Positions 1-7,110 of a stretch of 39,400 nucleotides of DNA are shown piece by piece. The stretch's first letter is position 1, and the number at the start of each line of letters is the position of its first letter. The translations under genes and the position numbers were made by a program. This DNA is from Bifidobacterium breve. Lineage in GTDB: Bacteria; Actinomycetota; Actinomycetes; S36-B12. The stretch is taken from contig CAMAWO010000007.1 in assembly GCA_945861925.1 (NCBI GenBank), positions 1 to 39,400 on the forward strand, in the 5' to 3' direction. A model generated the notes under the pieces. The model saw only the letters and a list, made by a program, of their open reading frames with translations. It made no database searches and was not told the DNA's origin.

Positions 1-2
1 CA

Positions 3-296
3 GCCGAACGCCTCGCGCACCGGGCATGCAACACACGCAAGGGCAAAGTTCAGCCTGTCGTTCCGTGGTCTCCCCAACTCTTCGTCGTCGACCCTGCACC
101 CATCGTCGCCACCGTCGAGCGGCTCACCCGCAAGGGCGGTCAAGAGGCGGTGGCTCGCTGCCCGAGTCAGGGTGATGCCGACGAGGCTGCCGTGTGGCTC
201 CTTGACCGACTGTCGAGACTGGCACCCGATCTGGCAGTCACAACCCGCGTTGAGCCGGGTGGGGGCCAGTTCCTGCTGCTTCTTCGCGCGGGCTAA
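3..296 (+). CDS. HNH-type protein, 3' end only (partial)
   Basis: The frame is open from the first bases of the window and stops at TAA 294-296, giving the last 97 residues of a longer protein. Near its left edge it reads LAHRACNTRKG, which matches the end of an HNH-endonuclease core, where a His and an Asn in this context belong to the metal-binding finger. The rest (about 80 residues) is not a recognisable domain. The 5' part, including the first HNH residues, lies outside the window, so activity cannot be judged. It ends 7 nt before the stop of the convergent secreted-protein gene. Reading frame is fairly sure; the HNH label rests on one short motif. Confidence 0.55.
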   Translation, partial: AERLAHRACNTRKGKVQPVVPWSPQLFVVDPAPIVATVERLTRKGGQEAVARCPSQGDADEAAVWLLDRLSRLAPDLAVTTRVEPGGGQFLLLLRAG

Positions 297-302
297 GGAT
301 TC

Positions 303-707
303 TCAGTTCAGTGCGAACGTGCGATTCGACTGGTCAGTGATCCCGGGGAAGACGACGCGGACCTTCGTGAAGACCTTCGTGCCGTTGACGGTCTTCGGGG
401 CTGACAGGGTGACGTTCGACTTGTAGCGATGGAACATCCCTGCCACGCAGGTCGGCGAGCAGTCGTTCTCGGAGAAGATCCCGGTTGCTTTGGCGGTCGA
501 TTTGCCCCAGCTACTCCATTTGAGTGTCTCGAGCGCAATGTTCGCGTCTGCGCAGGAGAGGACGAGTCCGGTGGGCTTCGCGGATACCTCACCGCAGTCG
601 CTCACCTTGGGTAGCGCCGGCGCAGCACTCGCCGCGACGGGGAGTGCGAGGCTTCCGGCAGACATGATGACGATGGCGGCACTGGCAGTGATCATCCGGG
701 TGATCAT
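303..707 (-). CDS. small secreted protein, function unknown
   Basis: A 134-residue protein with a signal peptide: a short basic start, a hydrophobic stretch, then an Ala-rich cleavage region (VAASAAPA) near residues 25-30. The mature part is about 105 residues and has four Cys (motifs SDCGE, LSCAD, NDCSP, TCVAG), compatible with two disulfides in an exported protein. I chose ATG 707 because the longer frame to 782 only adds non-signal residues before the signal peptide. Another ATG four codons in (695) is possible. No clear Shine-Dalgarno is seen. It lies next to a second exported protein on the same strand, but the 149-nt gap suggests separate transcription. I do not recognise the family. 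Confidence 0.7.
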   Translation of the reverse strand: MITRMITASAAIVIMSAGSLALPVAASAAPALPKVSDCGEVSAKPTGLVLSCADANIALETLKWSSWGKSTAKATGIFSENDCSPTCVAGMFHRYKSNVTLSAPKTVNGTKVFTKVRVVFPGITDQSNRTFALN

Positions 708-856
708 GGGGGTCCAATCTGAGTTTGCGTATCGGTTCGATGAATATTCGCGTCTTGCTTGACGAAGCCCACGCGAATTCATCCATGCTAACCCAGCGAT
801 GGATGCGCTGAACCAGCCAATCTCAACGCCGGCCCAATGTTGACGGGTCGTTTCCC

Positions 857-1354
857 TTATTTCAGAAGGGTGAGGACGTGGCGGTAGGTCCCTTCGATCG
901 AGCGCGTCGTGGTCACCTCGCCCCGGGCCCCGAGGTACTTGCCCGTGCCACCGACAATGGCGATGCGATGAGGAACCGACACAACAAGGTACTGCTCCGT
1001 CTTCGGATAGAGCCCCATGCCACTGGCGACAATTTGTCCATCGCTCAGGTAAAAGACCACGTTTCGCATGCGCTTTTCGATGTCGACGCCCGCGGACTCG
1101 ACGACGGATGTTATGACGACGTGGAGCGTGCCGACTGGCTTGCCCTTACTTGATCGCAGGACGGCGTCGTGAACCGACACAGTGGCGACCCCGGGACCTA
1201 GGTCGGGGGTTGTTGAGCTTTTGAGAATGTCGTTCAGCAGCACGAGGGTGGTTGCCCCGGCAGGGGTGTCTGCTGCGATCGCTGGGGTTCCCTGCGCGAG
1301 GGCGGCCATGGTGATGAGGGCACTTGCTATGGCGATCATTCGACCTACGCGCAC
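857..1354 (-). CDS. secreted allene-oxide-cyclase-barrel-like (dirigent-like) protein
   Basis: A 165-residue exported protein. The first about 27 residues form a signal peptide ending in an Ala-rich site (TPAIAADTPA). The C-terminal half has the pattern GGTGKYLGARGEVTTT followed by a final beta strand, typical of the allene oxide cyclase/dirigent beta-barrel-like proteins that actinobacteria secrete. In plants that fold carries cyclase or coupling-guide activity; the bacterial members have no established role, so none is claimed here. Start is GTG 1354, chosen because AGGAG sits 7 nt upstream. The family call rests on the GTGKYLGARG motif and overall length. Confidence 0.65.
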   Translation of the reverse strand: MRVGRMIAIASALITMAALAQGTPAIAADTPAGATTLVLLNDILKSSTTPDLGPGVATVSVHDAVLRSSKGKPVGTLHVVITSVVESAGVDIEKRMRNVVFYLSDGQIVASGMGLYPKTEQYLVVSVPHRIAIVGGTGKYLGARGEVTTTRSIEGTYRHVLTLLK

Positions 1355-1450
1355 GAAAGACTCCTAGATTTGCGATTCAGGGGGAGGTTCCTCTGGGGAT
1401 GTGTTGAGGGTAGCGGTGAACGAGGACGTTCGCAAGGGCAGCGACAATGC

Positions 1451-1510
1451 GCGGAAACTGAAGCGCAAGGTGTGCGGAAACAGTAGTCTTAGAAGTGCGG
1501 AAATGGTAGT
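1451..1510. repeat. three direct repeats at 23-bp spacing in the promoter of the AAA+ ATPase
   Basis: GCGGAAACTGAAG (from 1451), GCGGAAACAGTAGT (from 1474) and GCGGAAATGGTAGT (from 1497) are spaced exactly 23 bp apart, about two helical turns. The last copy contains the TAGTGT hexamer that serves as a likely -10 box for the ATPase gene starting at 1519. The two downstream copies agree at 12 of 14 positions. Same-face spacing over a promoter suggests an operator for a cooperative DNA-binding protein; that role is inference. Confidence 0.5.
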
Positions 1511-1512
1511 GT
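1507..1512 (+). promoter_or_regulatory. probable -10 box (TAGTGT) of a leaderless transcript
   Basis: TAGTGT ends 6 nt before GTG 1519, and no Shine-Dalgarno sequence is present. The hexamer lies inside the third direct repeat, so a repeat-binding protein would block it. Confidence 0.5.
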
Positions 1513-1518
1513 TTAATC

Positions 1519-2820
1519 GTGAATCACCCGCCGTCGACCGCGTTCACGAGCGGCTACGTTCGCAGGATCGTCGACGAGTTGCTCGACGAGTTGCTCCCCC
1601 AACTGCCGGCAATCCTGCTGGACGGGCCAAAGGCGGTCGGCAAGACCGCCACCGCAACCAGGTGGGCTCGCACGGTCCACGACCTCGGCGATCCTGGCCC
1701 GCGGGCCACCGCCCGGGCCGATCCGAGAACAGTGCTGCATGGTACAAAACCTATACTCATTGACGAGTGGCAGCGAGTCGAGGCCACGTGGGACACCGTC
1801 AAGGCGGCGGTCGATCGCGACTTCAGTGGAGGCCAGTATCTCCTCGCGGGCTCTGCCGCTGCCCCGTCCCCCGATGGACACCACTCTGGAGCGGGACGGA
1901 TCACGCCTGTGCGGATGCGCCCATTGACGCTTGCGGAGCGTTCCGTCTGCACGCCAACGGTTTCCTTGGCCGACCTGCTCACCGGCGCGCGAGCGCCCAT
2001 AACGGGCAGGTGTGACCTGCGACTTGTTGAGTACACCGAACAGATCGTCGGTTCAGGGTTCCCAGCCCTGCAGCACCTGACACCCCGCGCGCGCAGCATC
2101 GCACTCGACGGCTACCTAGCCCGGATCGTCGACTCCGATCTCGAAGAGGCTGGGCTGCGAGTGAGGCGGCCGGCAACTGTCGCGGCTTGGCTCCGCGCCT
2201 ACGCCGCCGCGACGTCAACGACGGCATCTTGGGAAACCATCCGAGGGGCGGCTACCTCCGGTGCCGCTCAGGTTCCGGCACGCTCGACGACCCTGCCGTA
2301 CGTCGATGCGCTCACGCGACTGCGAATCCTTGACGAGGTGCCCGCGTGGACGCCGACGTTCAACCACCTCAGCCGGGTGGGCCAGGCACCGAAGCACCAC
2401 CTTGCTGATCCAGCCCTCGCCGCACGTCTCACCGGCATGACCGTCTCACGACTCTTGGACGGCGATGGGCCCGCCGCAATTCCGCGCGACGGCGTCTTCC
2501 TTGGGGCTCTCTTCGAGTCCCTCGCGACATTGTGCGTGCGGGTGTACGCCCAGGCCGGCGATGCGCAGACCGCGCACCTGCGCGCGCACGATGGGCGCCG
2601 GGAGATCGACCTGATCGTGATCCGCGACGACGGCAAGGGCCTCGCCTTGGAGGTTAAACTCGCGGCCGTCGTCGACGACCACGACGTACGGCACCTGCGC
2701 TGGCTCCGCGATGAACTCGGCGACCAAGTCCTTGATCAGGTGATCCTCACCACGGGGGAGCAGGCATACCGTCGCCCCGACGGCATCGCGGTCATTCCAC
2801 TCGGGCTGCTCGGGCCCTAG
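1519..2820 (+). CDS. AAA+ ATPase with DUF4143 (AAA_14/DUF4143 family)
   Basis: A 433-residue protein. Residues about 30-130 form a P-loop ATPase: Walker A GPKAVGKT at 36-43, and a Walker B-like ILIDEW ending at 84. Then come LLAGSA and HSGAGRI..VRMRPLTLAE, the signature run of this family. The C-terminal half matches DUF4143, ending in a PD-(D/E)XK-like core (REIDLIVI ... ALEVKLA). These proteins are common in bacteria and archaea, often near mobile or toxin-antitoxin genes; the cellular role is not settled. Length is normal for the family and all motifs are intact. Start is GTG 1519, preceded by a -10-like box and no Shine-Dalgarno, so probably leaderless. It stands alone on its strand. Confidence 0.88.
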   Translation: MNHPPSTAFTSGYVRRIVDELLDELLPQLPAILLDGPKAVGKTATATRWARTVHDLGDPGPRATARADPRTVLHGTKPILIDEWQRVEATWDTVKAAVDRDFSGGQYLLAGSAAAPSPDGHHSGAGRITPVRMRPLTLAERSVCTPTVSLADLLTGARAPITGRCDLRLVEYTEQIVGSGFPALQHLTPRARSIALDGYLARIVDSDLEEAGLRVRRPATVAAWLRAYAAATSTTASWETIRGAATSGAAQVPARSTTLPYVDALTRLRILDEVPAWTPTFNHLSRVGQAPKHHLADPALAARLTGMTVSRLLDGDGPAAIPRDGVFLGALFESLATLCVRVYAQAGDAQTAHLRAHDGRREIDLIVIRDDGKGLALEVKLAAVVDDHDVRHLRWLRDELGDQVLDQVILTTGEQAYRRPDGIAVIPLGLLGP

Positions 2821-2886
2821 CGAGCCAATGCCTCGCGATCTCTATCACGCGCGGCATGGAGTTTCATGACAAATACTTGGTTGACT

Positions 2887-2936
2887 GGGCCACCGAGGGC
2901 GAGTCAACGTGGGTGGCCTTTGAGGGTGAAACAACG
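2887..2936. repeat. imperfect direct repeat pair, possible IS terminus remnant
   Basis: GGGCCACC-GAGGGCGAGTCAACG (2887-2909) is followed at once by GGGTGGCC-TTTGAGGGTGAAACAACG (2911-2936). The shared GAGGGYGARWCAACG core and the adjoining GGCC boxes resemble the multiple terminal repeats of IS21-type elements, and the DNA around it holds only broken genes. No transposase remnant was found beside it, so the IS reading is weak. Confidence 0.3.
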
Positions 2937-3028
2937 AGCGATCTCGAGAGTGTCCGGAGTGAAGGCGCTCGCGGCGGAGATGACCCAACGAGGTGAGAGT
3001 CCGTGTTGGCGACCATTCGGAGCGGGTT

Positions 3029-3514
3029 CCGCCACAGGCTGTCGGCAGTCATGTTGATCCCGCGACTAGCCAGTTGTGGCGGCGTCAACTCCATAGCTCG
3101 TTGCCGCATCCTGGGTGTTCCGGGGCTGGCCCAGCGATGTGTGAGCGGTGGGACGTGACGCGTCCAGGAAGGCCGAGCGATCCCTGCGTCATCGCACGCC
3201 TTCTCGGCGATTCCGGCCAGTAAATTGTCCATGAAGTCCGATCCGGATGGTTCCGGCATTTGTGCAGTGCTGGGGGCAACAGCATCAGGATTCAGTGTCA
3301 GGTAATCGAGAAATCCGCGAATGTGTGTCCACTCCGGGCGGTCCTGACCGCTGGGATCGGTGGCCCAAGCTTGGGTCAGGTCGCCAAGCTGAGGGCTTCG
3401 CAATGATCGTCCTGTCAATTGAAGTTCACACCCAGCAGACAGGAGGAGGCGCTCAAGCATGCCAATCGTCGGATCCACCTTATGAGCATGCACGTAAGCA
3501 ACGTATACCGTCCA
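3029..3514 (-). pseudogene. XRE-type (helix-turn-helix) regulator remnant, N-terminus missing
   Basis: One open frame of about 160 codons reads HKVDPTIGMLERLLLSAGCELQ, then a domain with DALLAG-like, WTRHVPPL and PGTPRMR motifs, and ends near ADSLWR. This is the usual second half of actinobacterial XRE-family regulators that accompany nucleotidyltransferase-type toxins: the last part of the helix-turn-helix plus its conserved C-terminal domain. The first helices are missing; upstream, the frame runs straight into the 3' end of the neighbouring secreted-protein gene, and no start codon with a plausible N-terminus exists. Downstream the frame continues without family likeness to 2864. I read it as a 5'-truncated pseudogene, joined to the neighbour by a deletion. 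Confidence 0.6.
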
Positions 3515-3518
3515 CTCG

Positions 3519-5162
3519 TCATTTCGTGTTCGTTTGCTTGACGACGTAGGGAACGAAGCCGTACTCGAGCCCGGCGGGAGGCGTGACGAGAAGGCCGGGG
3601 TCCAGGCTGACGAGGGCACCTTCCTTGGGAGGTGCCATGAACGAGGTGCCGCTGGCCCAAGCACGCTGCATGCGCACGATGTTCCGCTGCATGACCGTGG
3701 CCTGACTCTGCGTCAGATTGAGTCGCTGGAGGGCGGGCTGGTCGACGAACCGATACCAGCGGTAGGTGACCGTGGAGCCGTCGAGAAGTCGGGTGGTGTA
3801 GTCGCGGGACGAGGCTTTACTCGCGCTCCACCAGGACGGACTCGAATAGGTGAATGCCGGATCCGGTGAGTACTCGAAGGTTGCAGTAGCGAGGGCGCTC
3901 GGCACGGCTGACTCGGGCACAGCGACTCTCGTCCGGCCCACCTTCTTGAAGGTGCCCGGCAGATGTCCGATCCCTTGCTGATCTGCCCACTGCAGGCCGT
4001 AGGCACTTCCGCCGTCGAACGACTGGAGCGTCACGGTGCTGAGCAGGTCTGGAAGCCTGTCGCCCTCCTGATAAAACGTCTGGCCACCCGTGGTGAAGAG
4101 CTCGGGCGAGGCACCGGACTCGTCAAAGTCCATGGGTATTAAGCCCTTCCCGGCCATCCACGCGGACAGTCGATTCCCGATCGCGCCCGCTGAGTGGGCT
4201 TGGGCATCGCGAGTGAAGATGGTCCGGCCCTTCGAGTCGATCGGGAAGGCGGTGGGGGGTACCTTCGTGAAGACCGTGCCCGTCGCGTCCGTCTGCGTCA
4301 TGAAGGGCACGCTGTTCCACTCGGAGGCGAAGCTATCGACGAAGCCCTCGGTTGTGTCGAGCCCAAGGCCTTTGAGAGTGGGGGTGCCGTCGGTGACTGC
4401 CGACCAGGCCTGCGGGAGCCAGTAGGTCACCGGGCCGTTGAAGTTATCGGCGTTGATGAAGAGCGTCCAAGCCCGGCTTCCCGATGAGCCGGCGCCAATT
4501 GATCGTCCGGGTGCAGGGAGCGGCAGGCTCATCCAAGCGGTTCCGAGATATCCCCCCGATGATGCGGGGGTCAGCGGCATGCCGTCGGGGGGCACGAGGA
4601 GGCGGTTGCTGAACTGGACGAGGGCTGTCTCACTGCGGCGCACCGGCCGCGTGTCGTCGAACGTCCAGCCGGGCGACGAGTACAGGGTGTTGTAGCAGTC
4701 AGGGGTGCCGTTCATGGCGTACTTGGGCATGACGGTGCGAAATTTCGTGCTGGCCCACCAGCCAAGGCTTCCCTCGATGGTCTGGAAGTACCCCCACCAA
4801 CTGCCCTTTCGCATGTCGTCGAACTTGGATTTCGCGCAGAAGGCTCGCTGGACGCTGGGGGGCTGGTTCACGTTGTTAGGTGAGATCCAGGTGGAGCTCA
4901 ACCCGATCTGGAGTCCGTCGATAGGTTGGGAGAGCAGGGGCCATGCCTGCGAGTACCAACTGAAGCCCTCTCGGTAGCCCGGCGGACTATCAGCTGTGTC
5001 GGCTGAGAAGTAAGCGTTGCAGGAGGAGTCCTCACACGTTGAAAAGGCGCCCCCGGACGAATACTCGACCGGTGCGGGCGCAGCCTCGGCGCGCCCGCTG
5101 CCCAAGGCGCCCGGCAGGATCGTAGCCAAGACCAAGGCCCCCGCAGTTGACCGCATGCGCAT
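3519..5162 (-). CDS. secreted 547-residue protein of unknown family, tyrosinase neighbour
   Basis: A long exported protein with a signal peptide at residues 1-27 (hydrophobic run, then GRAEA/APAP). The mature part is rich in Trp, Tyr, Ser and Pro, has Cys at the motifs STCEDSSC, AFCAK and PDCYN in its first third, and has no transmembrane segments or repeats. I do not recognise the family. It lies 274 nt downstream of a secreted tyrosinase on the same strand, so the two may act together outside the cell. It is far too long to be a MelC1-type caddie and shows no copper-binding His cluster. Start is ATG 5162, with a -10-like TAGGCT 6 nt upstream and no Shine-Dalgarno. ATG 5156 is an alternative. 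Confidence 0.75.
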   Translation of the reverse strand: MRMRSTAGALVLATILPGALGSGRAEAAPAPVEYSSGGAFSTCEDSSCNAYFSADTADSPPGYREGFSWYSQAWPLLSQPIDGLQIGLSSTWISPNNVNQPPSVQRAFCAKSKFDDMRKGSWWGYFQTIEGSLGWWASTKFRTVMPKYAMNGTPDCYNTLYSSPGWTFDDTRPVRRSETALVQFSNRLLVPPDGMPLTPASSGGYLGTAWMSLPLPAPGRSIGAGSSGSRAWTLFINADNFNGPVTYWLPQAWSAVTDGTPTLKGLGLDTTEGFVDSFASEWNSVPFMTQTDATGTVFTKVPPTAFPIDSKGRTIFTRDAQAHSAGAIGNRLSAWMAGKGLIPMDFDESGASPELFTTGGQTFYQEGDRLPDLLSTVTLQSFDGGSAYGLQWADQQGIGHLPGTFKKVGRTRVAVPESAVPSALATATFEYSPDPAFTYSSPSWWSASKASSRDYTTRLLDGSTVTYRWYRFVDQPALQRLNLTQSQATVMQRNIVRMQRAWASGTSFMAPPKEGALVSLDPGLLVTPPAGLEYGFVPYVVKQTNTK

Positions 5163-5168
5163 GGTAAG

Positions 5169-5174
5169 AGCCTA
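5169..5174 (-). promoter_or_regulatory. probable -10 box (TAGGCT) of a leaderless transcript
   Basis: On the minus strand TAGGCT ends exactly 6 nt before ATG 5162, with no Shine-Dalgarno between. The secreted-protein gene therefore seems to have its own promoter rather than depending on the tyrosinase transcript. Confidence 0.5.
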
Positions 5175-5220
5175 GATCCACTCCGATAGATCGCTCGCTG
5201 GCCGGGGTGGCGGGATTCGC

Positions 5221-5376
5221 GACCTTGACGTGGTCCCACACGTGCCGAACGACAATCCGTTCTCCGAATCACAGTTCAACACGATGAAGTACCGGCCAAA
5301 CTTCCCCAAGACGTTCGACGCAATTGAGCAAGGAAGCGAGTTCGGCCAACACATTCTCGCTTCATCATTCCGATGA
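5221..5376 (+). pseudogene. IS3-type transposase (integrase core) remnant
   Basis: In the gap between the tyrosinase and its neighbour, the plus strand reads VPHVPNDNPFSESQFNTMKY followed by RPNFPKTF and stops at TGA 5374-5376. This matches the end of the DDE integrase core of IS3-family OrfB proteins, where NDNP(Y/F)SE carries the catalytic Glu and is followed by KTLKYRP.FP..F. About 50 codons survive, without a start, the first catalytic Asp residues or the usual WYN..H tail. No inverted repeats could be assigned. It shows that a transposon once sat here. Confidence 0.65.
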
Positions 5377-5436
5377 TCGCGATCGACGTCACATTCAAAC
5401 GCCAGATCGTGAACGGGCGCACCGATGGCCCGGGAG

Positions 5437-6585
5437 TTAGGAGGGCAGGGTCTGGTATTCGTAGCCATTGCGGATGGTGCCAAACATCGAATTGATGGTC
5501 CGGTCCCGCCATGGCCACATGGTGTCCTTCGCGTTCCAACCGAATGGCGCGCCGGACAGCTGGTAGTACCGCAGGCGGTCGCGCTCCCAAGCAGCAAATA
5601 TGCGATCGACGTTCGCGTGGTGGAGGAAGAAGATCGGATCGTTGGGAGAGGTGTTGTAGCCCATCGTTCCCTGATGATCGACACCCTTGGCGTCGGTCCA
5701 GACTCCGGCTACCCAGATATGTATCGCGTTGTGCATGGCGTGCGGGGATCCGCTGGCCTGGCCTTGGTAGATCCAGCCCTCGTTGCAGGTGGCCGGCTTG
5801 GCTTCGCGCCAGCCTTCAAGCATGTTGCGGAATGAGGCATCGATCTCAGACCGGGCATTGTAGGGATTGGCGTCGTAGTGCGTCGCATGGAGTGCATGGG
5901 AAACGTCGATCGCCTTGGGTCGATAGACACGCTTGCCCAGGAAATTGCCGAAGTTGCGCTGGATGTAGTCGGTCTGGATTGCTGACGCCTTCTGCACGGA
6001 GATTGGGTCGAGGATGTCAAGGTGCCATGACCCTTTCGCGAATGGTCCGGTAGTGAGTGCGTAGCCCTGGGCGGGGTCGCCGTTGCCGCCCATGAAGTCG
6101 GCGGTGAAGACTGCTGCGGTTGATGCCTGGTCGGTCCAGTCCCAGTAGGGCACCGTCATGGTCGGGTCGCCGCTCACCTCCTGCAGCATGTCCTCGAATT
6201 TGAGCAGCAACTCGCGATGCCACGGCAGGAACGTTGGAGAAAAGTGCGCCGCGCCTGCCCAATTGCCCCGCTGGTTCCAGCCGATTTCGCAGCTAAAGGC
6301 CTCACGGTGCCATGCGACAAACCTGTCGTAGTAGCTGTGCGTCGGGTCGAGCGGGTCGGGCGTCGCCTTCGCCTTGAGCACGGCCGAGATGAAGGCGGAT
6401 CTCTCGGCCAAGCTGAGGTCTTTGACGTCCCTACGCATGAGGGCCGTCGTTGTGTCGGTCCTGGCGAAGCTCAGTTCCTCCCCCGAGCCCGCGGGCGCTG
6501 CCACACCTTGGGATGCGGTCGAGATGGTGAGAGCTGACGCCAACGCCAGCGCCCATGTGGCTACCTTGCCGAATGAAAGACGCAT
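5437..6585 (-). CDS. secreted tyrosinase-family copper oxidase
   Basis: A 382-residue type 3 copper protein that would oxidise phenols or diphenols to quinones outside the cell. A signal peptide covers residues 1-30. The CuA site is H93 (in FVAWH), H114 and H123 (AAHFSPTFLPWHR, the HX8H spacing). The CuB site is H285 and H289 (HNAIH) and H323 (FFLHHANVDR). All six ligands are present and the length fits a bacterial tyrosinase. Unlike the Streptomyces melC operon there is no MelC1 caddie gene next to it and the protein has its own signal peptide. The only neighbour on this strand is an unrelated 547-residue secreted protein. Start ATG 6585 has TAAGAT 6 nt upstream and no Shine-Dalgarno. Natural substrate unknown. 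Confidence 0.92.
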   Translation of the reverse strand: MRLSFGKVATWALALASALTISTASQGVAAPAGSGEELSFARTDTTTALMRRDVKDLSLAERSAFISAVLKAKATPDPLDPTHSYYDRFVAWHREAFSCEIGWNQRGNWAGAAHFSPTFLPWHRELLLKFEDMLQEVSGDPTMTVPYWDWTDQASTAAVFTADFMGGNGDPAQGYALTTGPFAKGSWHLDILDPISVQKASAIQTDYIQRNFGNFLGKRVYRPKAIDVSHALHATHYDANPYNARSEIDASFRNMLEGWREAKPATCNEGWIYQGQASGSPHAMHNAIHIWVAGVWTDAKGVDHQGTMGYNTSPNDPIFFLHHANVDRIFAAWERDRLRYYQLSGAPFGWNAKDTMWPWRDRTINSMFGTIRNGYEYQTLPS

Positions 6586-6591
6586 GTTGTG

Positions 6592-6597
6592 ATCTTA
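6592..6597 (-). promoter_or_regulatory. probable -10 box (TAAGAT) of a leaderless transcript
   Basis: Minus-strand TAAGAT ends 6 nt before the tyrosinase ATG (6585). There is no Shine-Dalgarno. Confidence 0.5.
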
Positions 6598-7110
6598 GGC
6601 GGCGCGGATGACGAATGTGACTCTCGCCTGTGCACCCTTTGCAGGCACCTGAAGTTCTCGGCCCGGTGCTCAGTTGAGGGGGATAAATTGTCAATTGACG
6701 CGGGTGTGCTCCCGAGATGGGAAACCGCGCTCGCACTCGTGTCAGCGCAGTTAAACGTGAGTGACGCCCCCAATGAGATGCGTATCGACGAGGGGACTGG
6801 GATCCACACCCGATCTCAATCGTGTCGGCGAAGGGTGCCTGGCCCAGGGATGTCGACTATCGGGATCTGCTGGATCTGTGGTGAAATGCCCTGAAACCCT
6901 TGGGCAGTCCTGCGAGGCGGCCACGCGCTCGGTCTTGCGCAGGCCGATAGTGGACCATTGAGGAATGGTCATTTGATCAGTCGCTCGGGGTCCCTGCTCA
7001 AGCGCGGGGGATGAGGTCCTCGCCCACCTGAAGTCCCGGGATCCTACCTGGCCCCTCACGTACTTGGCCCTACCGACTGAGATGGACACACTGCTGCGGC
7101 AGTCCCTCGG
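6598..7110. other. about 510 bp without a convincing gene
   Basis: This gap lies between the divergent tyrosinase and reductase genes. Short open frames exist on both strands but none has a family motif or start signal. I looked for leftovers of the P450 or flavodoxin domains that should precede a CYP102-type reductase and saw none. An in-frame TGA at 7078-7080 closes the reductase frame upstream. Confidence 0.5.
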
